The notes under the pieces: model-generated
Seen by the model: the letters and a program-made list of their open reading frames with translations, nothing else
What the model was told of the DNA's origin: nothing
The model's database searches: none
Part shown: positions 1 to 6,671 of the stretch, piece by piece
How positions within the stretch are numbered: the stretch's first letter is position 1
How the letters are laid out: each line of letters begins with the position of its first letter
From: Methylotenera sp.
GTDB taxonomy: Bacteria > Pseudomonadota > Gammaproteobacteria > Burkholderiales > Methylophilaceae
Length of the DNA: 8,157 nt
Reading direction: 5' to 3'
Assembly (NCBI GenBank): GCA_027487055.1
Contig: JAIYEJ010000009.1
Coordinates: 1-8,157 of the forward strand
Made by a program: the position numbers and the translations under genes

Positions 1-1044
1 CCAGCCTGTAACTCCCTCAACAATCAATTCTGGTATTCCTCCAATACTCGCACCAATTACTGGCTTGCCCAAAGCATAACTTTCAAGCAAGCTCATTGGC
101 GCATTCTCATACCATTCTGAAGGTAGCACTACCGCGCGAGAACCACGAACTAAATCATGCAGTTCAGTGCCGGAACGATACCCTAAGAACTCAATGTCGC
201 CACCCAACTGTGCGGCAACATCTTTTAACTCGGCCTCAATTGGTCCAGTGCCAACAATTTTCAATGGCACGCCAGATTTTGCTGCAGCTCGTATCAAGGT
301 GCCAACACCTTTCTCAGGAGCCATACGGCCAAAGAAGAGAAAGTATTTTCCTGGTGTGTATCGCGGCTCAAACTTACTTACATCGGCATAATTTGGAATA
401 TAAACCAGCTTCTCACGTGACCAACCCCACTCAACAAACTTCTCAAGAAAAAATCGGCTTGGTACCGCAACCCGATCCAAATGCTTACGGTAAGTATCAA
501 GATAACGATGCAACCCGCTTTCGACTGCAACGATAACACTCGCCGCTAATGAATCTCTAACACAACGATGTTTAATCACATTCAAAACACTGCCATGATT
601 ACAGCGCTCACAAATGCCACCGGAATTAAGCATTTTGTAAGCTGGACAGGCAATTTTAAGGTCATGGGCTGTCATCACTACCGGGATTCCTGCAGTTTTC
701 AAGGTCGGCAGAATTGCTGGAGAAAGATGATGATAAATACAGTGCAGGTGCGCAACATCTGGATGAAAGTCTTTAATCAATTGCCGCAACTTTCGCTGAG
801 CCTCAAAAGAGTAAACAACCTTTGAGGCAATCGACACTTTATCTACTAAAGAGTAATCATGGCCGAACTCTATTTCATCAACAAAATAGTCAGACCATGG
901 CGTAGGGTAATTCTTAGGGTGATTCATAGAAAAAAAAGCGTTACTCATGCCTTGGCTTTCCATTAATTCAGCATGCTCCAAATAAACGACATCTGAACCA
1001 CCGCGGCGATAATGGTAGTTATTAATGCTTAAGACTTTATTCAT
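1..1044 (-). CDS. GT4-family glycosyltransferase, C-terminus cut by window edge
   Basis: Reading from the ATG at 1042-1044 gives 348 residues open to base 1, so only the last part (perhaps 40-60 residues) is missing. It is a GT-B fold enzyme that transfers a sugar from a nucleotide-sugar donor to a growing lipid-linked glycan at the inner face of the membrane. The N-terminus (NNYHYRRGGSDVVYLEH, residues 8-24) is the glycine-rich acceptor-side motif common in GT4 enzymes. A cysteine set C133, C145, C148, C161 follows an AHDLK segment, as in many GT4 members with a CPxY...CxxC insert. The donor half shows VPSRFF (194-199), IPNYAD (216-221), FGRMAPEKG (238-246), VGTGP (264-268) and the EX7E motif E313/E321 within PSEWYENAPM...LLESYALGKPVIG. 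The start fits family alignments, but no good Shine-Dalgarno precedes it: the nearest AAGG is about 17 bases upstream. It follows the secreted-protein gene by 56 bases. The sugar specificity cannot be read from sequence. Confidence 0.93.
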   Translation of the reverse strand, partial: MNKVLSINNYHYRRGGSDVVYLEHAELMESQGMSNAFFSMNHPKNYPTPWSDYFVDEIEFGHDYSLVDKVSIASKVVYSFEAQRKLRQLIKDFHPDVAHLHCIYHHLSPAILPTLKTAGIPVVMTAHDLKIACPAYKMLNSGGICERCNHGSVLNVIKHRCVRDSLAASVIVAVESGLHRYLDTYRKHLDRVAVPSRFFLEKFVEWGWSREKLVYIPNYADVSKFEPRYTPGKYFLFFGRMAPEKGVGTLIRAAAKSGVPLKIVGTGPIEAELKDVAAQLGGDIEFLGYRSGTELHDLVRGSRAVVLPSEWYENAPMSLLESYALGKPVIGASIGGIPELIVEGVTGW

Positions 1045-1100
1045 AAGTTTATTTGTTTAAACCTTCGTTTGGTGCATTTTAGTTCATATATAAGGAATCA

Positions 1101-1955
1101 TCATTTAACACTTGGCTCAACAATATAGCCTTCATCATAAAGTCTATTTACATCATCATCAGTTGCTGTACCAATACCAAACAACTCCCATTCTTTATGT
1201 ACAAATTTAAGCCTGCCGATGGCAATATCAGTGTTCGTCCTATAGTTATCCCACTTGGAGTTAACCTTTGTCCAATAATCAGCACCCGCACCAATGAGAA
1301 AATTGCGCGGACCAGTTTCTAACTTACCTGACCCAGGCACCACCCTAGCCTCAAGCATTACAAACACACCACAAATATTTTTACTAGGAAGATTAACTTG
1401 GCCTTGACTGGGCCAAAAATGAAATGCAGTACCCTTTTCAAAAAAAACAGTAGATAGACCATTTTTCGTTTCAAAATAAGTTGCTTGTTTGTTTGAGTTT
1501 TTGGCAAAACTTGCATCAAACTGTCTACCCTCAATTTGACCTTTTTGCAAAAGCACCCACTTGCGTTCAACTCCATAACATACAAAAAAATTAAAGTTTC
1601 TAATTTGCAAATAATCAGAGCTTTCTCTTATTCCTTTAGCCCAAAAAACTTGTCCCCAGCCTGTCGAAGCAGTATAGGAGCCTACATTATTGCCCGCTCC
1701 CAATCTAGGCCCCTTATACCAATCATATCCTGTGGGCACTCCACTTGGCATAAATTCATGCATTTTATGAAGGTCTTGATTTATTTCTATGAGCTTGGCT
1801 TTGGTAATAAATGGTGAAATTGAATCTAATTTCTTGAATATGCCTCCAAACTCGCTCTTAATGATTAGCTCTTGGGAGTTGCATTCGCCAGCAGCAGATA
1901 TCGCAAATGCAAAAAGTAATGAATTTAATTTAGCAACTCTATACCACCACTTCAT
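1101..1955 (-). CDS. Secreted protein of unknown function, coupled to the Wzy-like gene
   Basis: This 284-residue protein belongs to no family I recognise. Residues 1-23 form a signal peptide: a K/R-containing start, a hydrophobic stretch LLFAFAISAA, then a polar region. There is a Cys at 25, but the preceding residues (AGE) are not a lipobox, so ordinary signal peptidase cleavage is more likely. The mature part is rich in aromatic residues and glycine and looks largely beta-stranded: TGWGQVFWAKG (98-108), YLQIRNFNFFVCYG (115-128), KWVLLQKGQIEG (132-143), GTAFHFWPS (175-183), VFVMLEARVVPG (197-208), IGAGADYW (221-228), DIAIGRLKF (243-251) and WELFGIGTATDDD (256-268). Strand patterns of the LEARVV type occur in jelly-roll sugar-binding and lyase domains, so a glycan-binding or glycan-cleaving role is possible but unproven. 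The start is well supported: the ATG overlaps the TGA of the upstream polymerase/ligase gene and has a GAAGG site at 7-base spacing. Context implies a periplasmic or extracellular role in polymer export or maturation. Confidence 0.88.
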   Translation of the reverse strand: MKWWYRVAKLNSLLFAFAISAAGECNSQELIIKSEFGGIFKKLDSISPFITKAKLIEINQDLHKMHEFMPSGVPTGYDWYKGPRLGAGNNVGSYTASTGWGQVFWAKGIRESSDYLQIRNFNFFVCYGVERKWVLLQKGQIEGRQFDASFAKNSNKQATYFETKNGLSTVFFEKGTAFHFWPSQGQVNLPSKNICGVFVMLEARVVPGSGKLETGPRNFLIGAGADYWTKVNSKWDNYRTNTDIAIGRLKFVHKEWELFGIGTATDDDVNRLYDEGYIVEPSVK

Positions 1956-3205
1956 AAACCAACCTTCGCTAGATAGGACATATTATGCTTCTCTTGCCAG
2001 AATCGCTGTAAAAGCGTACCTGCGCAGAAATAGAACAGTATCATCGCAACAAAATTTGCGACTAAATTTTCACTGAAAAAATAAATCGCTATCACGAACA
2101 ATGGTATAGACTCCCAGCGACGTCCAGATTTTGCAATAATGGTTCCAATCAACAGCACGAAGCCTATAAATGTAACCACACCACACTCGAATAGATATCT
2201 TAGGTAATCGTTATGAGGAACAAGATGTTTTTCAGACATGTGTTCAGAAGATCCAATGCCGAAGCCAAAAATCCATTCAAAAATTGAGCCATTGGCATAA
2301 ATAGTTAAAAAATCTAACCAGTGTTTAAGTCGGAAAATAAATGATAAGTCTGAGGTATGTAAAATTTGCACGAGTTCTGCATAGGTTACGCTACTCAATA
2401 CTATCTGACCTGTGGAAATATATCGAATGCTATCAATAACAGGTAAAAGTCTAGCAAAAATTCCTAGCTCTGGGTTTATTAGCCATACTAAAAAACCAAA
2501 GAAGGCTAAAGTTGCAAATAAGATAATAAATCTTAAAATATGAGCTCTAGGCAATGTAATCAAAATCGCTATCATAATTGCTAAAAGTACACCCAAAGTA
2601 CTAAAGCAAACACCTGTAAAAATATATACAAGAAAACTTTTTATAGGCTTGCTACTGAGAACGTTATAAAGAGCTAACAAAGTCACGGCATATAGCGCTG
2701 CATTGTTACGATTAGCAAAAATTGAAACCTCACCAGACGAACCAAAAGCCACTCTTCCAATTGCCAATTGCCACACCCAAAGAATAAAAGGGAAAATAAT
2801 TAGCATCATGAACAGTATCTTCACGTTTTTATGTGTCCATATCCCCTCGCGTGACTGTGACTCGAATAAAGTCCCAAATACAATAAAAAGTGGAGCCATC
2901 AACATTTTTAACGCAACAGCCCAATCAATGCTGTGAAGGTTGTAAATTATAGATCCCAGGATTCCATAATAATAAAGGCATAATGCTAATCCAAAACCGG
3001 TAAACATATTTTTCTGGCGCGGCGAGAATGCAGAAACAGTCGCCATAATCATAAATATGCCAAATGCAGCCCCATAAGACAATCCTTTCAAAATACCAGA
3101 TTCAAGAAGATTGGCGATAGTAAGCAGAATTACATATCCCGTAACGGACCATAAAAAAATGTTCGTAGGGCTATTGGCCTTGGCTTTAAAACTAGTGGGG
3201 GTCAT
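1952..3205 (-). CDS. Wzy/O-antigen-ligase-like polysaccharide polymerase or ligase
   Basis: This is a 417-residue polytopic inner-membrane protein with roughly ten or more hydrophobic segments spread from residue 17 to 400. A large, less hydrophobic loop lies at about 250-345. Family signals of the O-antigen ligase/Wzy_C group are visible: IFANRNNAA (162-170) before a membrane helix, an Arg/Trp pair in FRLKHW (291-296), and GFGIGSSEH...VPHNDYLRYLFECG (314-342). The last contains the HN-x-Y element, with His331 a candidate for the conserved periplasmic-loop histidine. Such proteins act at the periplasmic face, either polymerising undecaprenyl-linked repeat units (Wzy) or transferring a glycan to an acceptor (WaaL-like). 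Sequence alone does not separate these roles, but the Wzx flippase in the same gene row favours polymerase. The start at 3203-3205 lacks a clear Shine-Dalgarno and lies 21 bases after the upstream glycosyltransferase. Its end overlaps the next gene by 4 bases. Confidence 0.88.
   Translation of the reverse strand: MTPTSFKAKANSPTNIFLWSVTGYVILLTIANLLESGILKGLSYGAAFGIFMIMATVSAFSPRQKNMFTGFGLALCLYYYGILGSIIYNLHSIDWAVALKMLMAPLFIVFGTLFESQSREGIWTHKNVKILFMMLIIFPFILWVWQLAIGRVAFGSSGEVSIFANRNNAALYAVTLLALYNVLSSKPIKSFLVYIFTGVCFSTLGVLLAIMIAILITLPRAHILRFIILFATLAFFGFLVWLINPELGIFARLLPVIDSIRYISTGQIVLSSVTYAELVQILHTSDLSFIFRLKHWLDFLTIYANGSIFEWIFGFGIGSSEHMSEKHLVPHNDYLRYLFECGVVTFIGFVLLIGTIIAKSGRRWESIPLFVIAIYFFSENLVANFVAMILFYFCAGTLLQRFWQEKHNMSYLAKVGL
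1963..1967 (-). promoter_or_regulatory. Shine-Dalgarno for the secreted protein
   Basis: GAAGG on the minus strand lies 7 bases before the ATG at 1953-1955 and inside the final codons of the upstream gene. It is the clearest ribosome-binding site in the window. Together with the ATGA stop/start overlap at 1952-1955 it supports translational coupling and fixes this start. Confidence 0.65.
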
Positions 3206-3226
3206 TTTAGATAATCAAAATAGTTG

Positions 3227-4441
3227 CTAAGCGTCATTGGGCGCGGTTATCAAGCTCTCTAACTTATCAACTGCAAATTCCCACCGAAACTGCTGTTGCA
3301 AAAGTTTACGACCAGCTGCACCCATCGCTACCCGTCTGACCGGGTCAGAAATGAGCTGAGAAATTGCGGTGACAAATTCAACCATACTCTTAGTTTTGCA
3401 TGCCTCTCCATGTACACCGGGTTGAAAGCCCTGAATGCCGTTGAAAGCTGCCATACCACCAACAACAGGTACGCTCATAGCCATGGCCTCAAGTGTTTTG
3501 TTAATAAGTCCGTAGCCTTTAAAAATTGGACTCAGAACAATCATTGCTTCACGATAGAGCTGTGCAAGATCGTCAACAAACTCAATATACGTAATATTTT
3601 TGGTTGCGCGAAATGATTTTTTCAGACTGTCAGATGCCCCTTTACCCACAATAAAAAGCTGGCATTCCGGGTGTTGCTTGAGGACCTCGGGCCAAAGCTC
3701 ATCGACCAACCACTTAGCAATAGAGGAATATTCGCCACTTAATTCGGCGACGAACAGAATGTTTCCATTTTTAGGTAAGGGTGACAAATCAAAGTAATCC
3801 GCACGTACCCCATTAGGCACAGTGACTACACGTGAAGCGGTTTCTTTTGAAACCAACTGTCCCATTAAATGCTGATCTTTACTGGTTTGTAACAGAATGT
3901 GTCGGTAAGGGGCGAGCAACTTGGCTTCAATTTTAGCAATCTGCAGGCTACGTAAACGATGCATCATTCCCTTGATGATAGATTTAATGCCGCCAAAACC
4001 CTGTTCTTCACGAAAAAAATATTCAGCAGTAGTGCAATCATTAACTGCTGCAATTGATAATCGATAATCCTCCATGTTATGCAACCCAGTTGCATGCCAC
4101 TTTGCAACAGCACTCATTGGTGATGCAATAACAGTGTCTGCCTGTAGGCTAAAGATATCAAAGTTATTTTCGGCTAATACCCATCCGTGCTGGTACATCT
4201 CAACAAGGGCAATTTCCCTAGCCATGCGAATTAGCTTTCCTCTACGAGAAAGATAGATCACTAGCACATGTCCAAAGATACTCTCATTTTTTGCAAGTGC
4301 ATCAGGTGTCGGTGGAGTAGTATAGTCAGCAAGCAAAATTAATTTTACCCGCTTAGTTTCCATTAATCCTATTGCGTAATTATAAACAGGCAGAGTTATA
4401 CCGTTCCTTGGCGGATATGGTAATTGGTCTGTAACAATCAA
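3227..4441 (-). CDS. GT4-type glycosyltransferase with uncertain start codon
   Basis: From the TTG at 4439-4441 the product is 404 residues. It is a GT-B glycosyltransferase, probably adding one sugar of the repeat unit in the cytoplasm. The N-terminal motif TDQLPYPPRNGITLPVYN (4-21) resembles the PYPP-x-x-G motif of PEP-CTERM/EpsH-associated sugar transferases. The donor half has VPNGVRADYF (208-217), FVAELSG (230-236), FIVGKG (263-268) and SPIFKGYGLINKTLEAMAM (304-322). The first glutamate of the usual EX7E motif is a Tyr here (310), while E318 is kept, as in other LPxxxG-x-x-NKxLEAMA members. The ORF stays open upstream of the TTG for six more codons (ATT AAA AAG TTT GAC ATA) to an in-frame TAA at 4463-4465. 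Starting at the ATT would give MKKFDILIVTD, a more typical beginning. No ATG or GTG is available there. The gene is clearly GC-richer than the two genes before it in transcription order. The wzy-like gene follows after 21 bases. Confidence 0.92.
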   Translation of the reverse strand: MIVTDQLPYPPRNGITLPVYNYAIGLMETKRVKLILLADYTTPPTPDALAKNESIFGHVLVIYLSRRGKLIRMAREIALVEMYQHGWVLAENNFDIFSLQADTVIASPMSAVAKWHATGLHNMEDYRLSIAAVNDCTTAEYFFREEQGFGGIKSIIKGMMHRLRSLQIAKIEAKLLAPYRHILLQTSKDQHLMGQLVSKETASRVVTVPNGVRADYFDLSPLPKNGNILFVAELSGEYSSIAKWLVDELWPEVLKQHPECQLFIVGKGASDSLKKSFRATKNITYIEFVDDLAQLYREAMIVLSPIFKGYGLINKTLEAMAMSVPVVGGMAAFNGIQGFQPGVHGEACKTKSMVEFVTAISQLISDPVRRVAMGAAGRKLLQQQFRWEFAVDKLESLITAPNDA

Positions 4442-4466
4442 TATGTCAAACTTTTTAATAAATTAT

Positions 4467-4473
4467 CTCACTT
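4467..4473 (-). promoter_or_regulatory. Possible Shine-Dalgarno before an ATT start
   Basis: AAGTGAG on the minus strand sits 7 bases upstream of the ATT codon at 4457-4459 but 25 bases upstream of the TTG at 4439-4441. The spacing fits initiation at ATT better than at TTG. The match to the consensus is imperfect (AAGTGAG against AAGGAG), so this is suggestive only. Confidence 0.35.
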
Positions 4474-4485
4474 CATAAGTAACTA

Positions 4486-4513
4486 AGCATAAAAAATAAC
4501 ATTCATGCGCCAA
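4486..4513 (-). promoter_or_regulatory. Weak sigma-70-like promoter candidate
   Basis: On the minus strand TTGGCG (4508-4513), a 16-base spacer and TATGCT (4486-4491) match the -35 and -10 consensus at 4 of 6 positions each. It lies in the largest gap in the window (4442-4514), just after the stop of the 4515-5375 gene, and would give a short leader for the glycosyltransferase. Matches this weak arise often in AT-rich DNA. Confidence 0.18.
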
Positions 4514-4514
4514 T

Positions 4515-5375
4515 TTAAAAATTAAGTTTCAAAAAACTAAAAATAGAGTCAAATCGATTACGGTATTTACGCGCTTTAAAAAAAATTCTGATGCGTAATT
4601 TGTAAAACCAGCCACTGTCCTTTGGCTCATAAGATACAGCAACGCCACCTTTATTTAATATTAGCGCCGAAATTCTTTTTTCCAGCAAAATAGAGCCCGC
4701 TTTACTTCTTAATACCTTTTGGGGCACAACAGCCTTTCCTACATGCCCTCGCCAACCTTGAGATAAATTTTCTGGATAAAGCCAATTTAAAAGATAAGAT
4801 TCCAGTGTTTCAGACAATGCACATCCAAAAGTTAATCGCTCATTCGAGCTAACAGGCAAGTTAAACAATTCATTATCAAACAACTTACCATTAAGGACCA
4901 ATATTGAAGCTCTATTAATAAAAAAAATATTAGAGCGTATCCACTGAGAAAACTTCATCCCACATAACTCGAAATCAAGGTTGGCAGACTCTAGCTTACC
5001 CACAATTACAGGACTGTTAATCTCTCTTGAGTTTGTTACCTCTCTGGAGAATCGACGTAAATCAGAGTGAAAAAATGGATAGTTTCTACCTGCTGTATCG
5101 TTAAATATAAGTACACCATCACCCCAATTACCATTGAGACTGTCACAACCAAGCTGGTAAGCGCCGAATTCCCAGTTCACACCATCATATGGAACTAACT
5201 CAACAACATTACTAATACGATAATTCTTTAAAGCATTCCTAAAACCAATGATATTTAACCCATCCTTATAGACAACACAAACCCTTTGTATATCTAACTC
5301 TTTTTGTAGTCTTGATATCAGCAATAAACAATTATCAATAGCAACTTCATAGTAAATGTAGCAAATAATGTTCAT
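4515..5375 (-). CDS. Putative glycosyltransferase, RgpF-like NDT signature
   Basis: The product is 286 residues, cytoplasmic, with no signal peptide or convincing membrane helix. Residues 1-60 look like an alternating beta/alpha start of a GT-A fold (NIICYIYY, VCVVYKDG). The key stretch is YDGVNWEFGAYQLG (63-76) followed by GVLIFNDTAGRN (87-98). This resembles the N-x-G-x-DFG/EFGa...vl-x-lNDS/T pattern of rhamnan-synthesis F-like proteins, where the ND(S/T) element sits at the place of the GT-A DxD. A strand RSNIFFINRASILVLN (147-162) follows. The C-terminal tail (258-286) is strongly basic and aromatic, which may help it sit on the membrane. The pyruvyl transferase lies 37 bases upstream. 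An AAGAG sits only 2 bases from the ATG, closer than usual. The low GC matches the pyruvyl transferase and not the following glycosyltransferase. The family assignment is from remembered patterns and needs a profile search; the acceptor and donor are unknown. Confidence 0.82.
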   Translation of the reverse strand: MNIICYIYYEVAIDNCLLLISRLQKELDIQRVCVVYKDGLNIIGFRNALKNYRISNVVELVPYDGVNWEFGAYQLGCDSLNGNWGDGVLIFNDTAGRNYPFFHSDLRRFSREVTNSREINSPVIVGKLESANLDFELCGMKFSQWIRSNIFFINRASILVLNGKLFDNELFNLPVSSNERLTFGCALSETLESYLLNWLYPENLSQGWRGHVGKAVVPQKVLRSKAGSILLEKRISALILNKGGVAVSYEPKDSGWFYKLRIRIFFKARKYRNRFDSIFSFLKLNF

Positions 5376-5412
5376 ATCTCTTATTCTTTGGCAAAATCAT
5401 TCTAAAGAGTTA

Positions 5413-6639
5413 CTAAGACTCATCAATATCCAATAGTTTTAATAATGCTCCACAATTCAGCTTAGCAAGTTCCTTAACTAGACCATGTTGGTTTTTTATA
5501 TTCACTTGAAAAATGAACCTATTCTCCACAACTTTTAACATAGCATCCTTCAAAGTATCTGACGAGAAATTATCTATTCTTAATACTGAGCCTCTCTGTC
5601 CGACTGATTCCATATAGTCATCAAGCTTGTAATGATAAGATAAAGCCACACTTGGTTTATGAGCAGTGGTTGCTAATATTATTGGGTGCATATTTGTACT
5701 CAACATAACATCCACATGCTGACATGTTGAAATAAATTGATCAGTATCAAAGTTGTTAATGAACTCTTTCGTACTACTCTGAAATGGTCTTATTTCATTA
5801 AAAACGCTCTTGTTTGTTTTTAAATCCCAAGTTGTACTGGTCATAAAGACAAAATGGCAAGGCATTAAATAAGATATAGCATTCAATGCATTTACAACTT
5901 CACTTATGTAGCTACTACTATCGGCAATAGTAGGGCCAATAGAAACCCCAGAAACATTTAGATGAGGTCTAAAATTCTGAATCATCACACCAATTACTAC
6001 CTTACCATCGTTATTCTTTAAGTAGTTTTTCTTGATAATAGGCAATAAATTAGCCTCATCGGCAGTGAGCAATGCGTTACTAAAGTTAAAATCGCATTTC
6101 TTTAGAGTCTCTGCACTTTGTGCATCTCGATATGAAATAAATGAAATCTTATTTAACTTTTTTGATAATGAGTTTTTTATTGTATAGTCCGAAAAAGGAC
6201 CAATGGTTTGACCATAAAGCATAACTGGGCAATTTGCAACTTCAGCTAATTCAAGTTCAGCATACTTAGAATTTAGCATACTAGGCCAAGCATCATTGAA
6301 ATAACCTCCACCACCCATCAACAGCAAATTAGATTTTTTTAAAATCTTTAAATGTTTATTTAATGCTGATGAAAACATCCATTTATAACCAGATTTTCTC
6401 CATAGCCAATAAGAAAAACGGTGCCATAGCCTAGCAATAATATTCTTTGTAAAAAGACTATGGACAGAGGGAATGGACTCTACATTATTCTGCACAGCTA
6501 ATTCATTCGTATCAAAAGATGTAATTATTAATTCGCTATCTTTTAACCTGCTCTTAAGACTCTGAAGCATTCCGGCAAGAATAGCGTTATCACCATAATT
6601 TCCATAGCCCCAACCACCTGTAATATAAATTTTTTTCAT
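5413..6639 (-). CDS. Polysaccharide pyruvyl transferase family protein
   Basis: This 408-residue soluble enzyme of the polysaccharide pyruvyl transferase family (CsaB/WcaK-like) is expected to move pyruvate from phosphoenolpyruvate onto a sugar of the repeat unit, giving an acidic ketal. Motifs appear in family order: ITGGWGYGNYGDNAI (6-20), LLLMGGGGYFND (105-116), VMLYGQTIGPF (139-149), ISYRDAQS (168-175), TADEA (192-196), then NMHPIILATTAHKPSVALSY (316-335) and KLDDYM (338-343). His318 and Lys338 match conserved C-terminal positions. The usual Arg two residues before the His is Asn316. The length is normal for the family. The ATG at 6637-6639 gives the typical N-terminal strand but has no clear Shine-Dalgarno. 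It lies 32 bases after the flippase stop. The gene ends with tandem in-frame stops TAG TAA (5410-5415). It is very AT-rich: 66 G+C in 240 hand-counted bases. Confidence 0.9.
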   Translation of the reverse strand: MKKIYITGGWGYGNYGDNAILAGMLQSLKSRLKDSELIITSFDTNELAVQNNVESIPSVHSLFTKNIIARLWHRFSYWLWRKSGYKWMFSSALNKHLKILKKSNLLLMGGGGYFNDAWPSMLNSKYAELELAEVANCPVMLYGQTIGPFSDYTIKNSLSKKLNKISFISYRDAQSAETLKKCDFNFSNALLTADEANLLPIIKKNYLKNNDGKVVIGVMIQNFRPHLNVSGVSIGPTIADSSSYISEVVNALNAISYLMPCHFVFMTSTTWDLKTNKSVFNEIRPFQSSTKEFINNFDTDQFISTCQHVDVMLSTNMHPIILATTAHKPSVALSYHYKLDDYMESVGQRGSVLRIDNFSSDTLKDAMLKVVENRFIFQVNIKNQHGLVKELAKLNCGALLKLLDIDES

Positions 6640-6671
6640 ATCATTTCAGGGAGTTATATCCAAACTGCCAA

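Noticed and set aside
96..536. 146-codon plus-strand open frame
   Set aside because: It lies wholly antisense to the GT4 glycosyltransferase at 1-1044, whose minus-strand motifs are clear. The plus-strand translation is low-complexity, rich in Q/H/R, and matches nothing I recognise.
1045..1100. Possible terminator or promoter between the secreted protein and the GT4 gene
   Set aside because: No stem-loop with a T-run and no convincing -35/-10 pair is visible. The 56 bases look like a plain operon spacer.
1358..1585. 75-codon minus-strand open frame with a hydrophobic stretch
   Set aside because: It lies inside the secreted-protein gene in another frame, with no start signal. The apparent membrane segment comes from AT-rich codons.
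1101..1955. Lipoprotein call for the secreted protein because of Cys25
   Set aside because: The residues before the Cys are A-G-E. A glutamate at -1 does not fit a lipobox, so a normal signal peptide is more likely.
6331..6347. AGATTTT / AAAATCT inverted repeat with 3-base spacer
   Set aside because: It lies within the pyruvyl transferase coding region, is made almost only of A/T, and is expected by chance at this composition. It is not followed by a feature needing a terminator.
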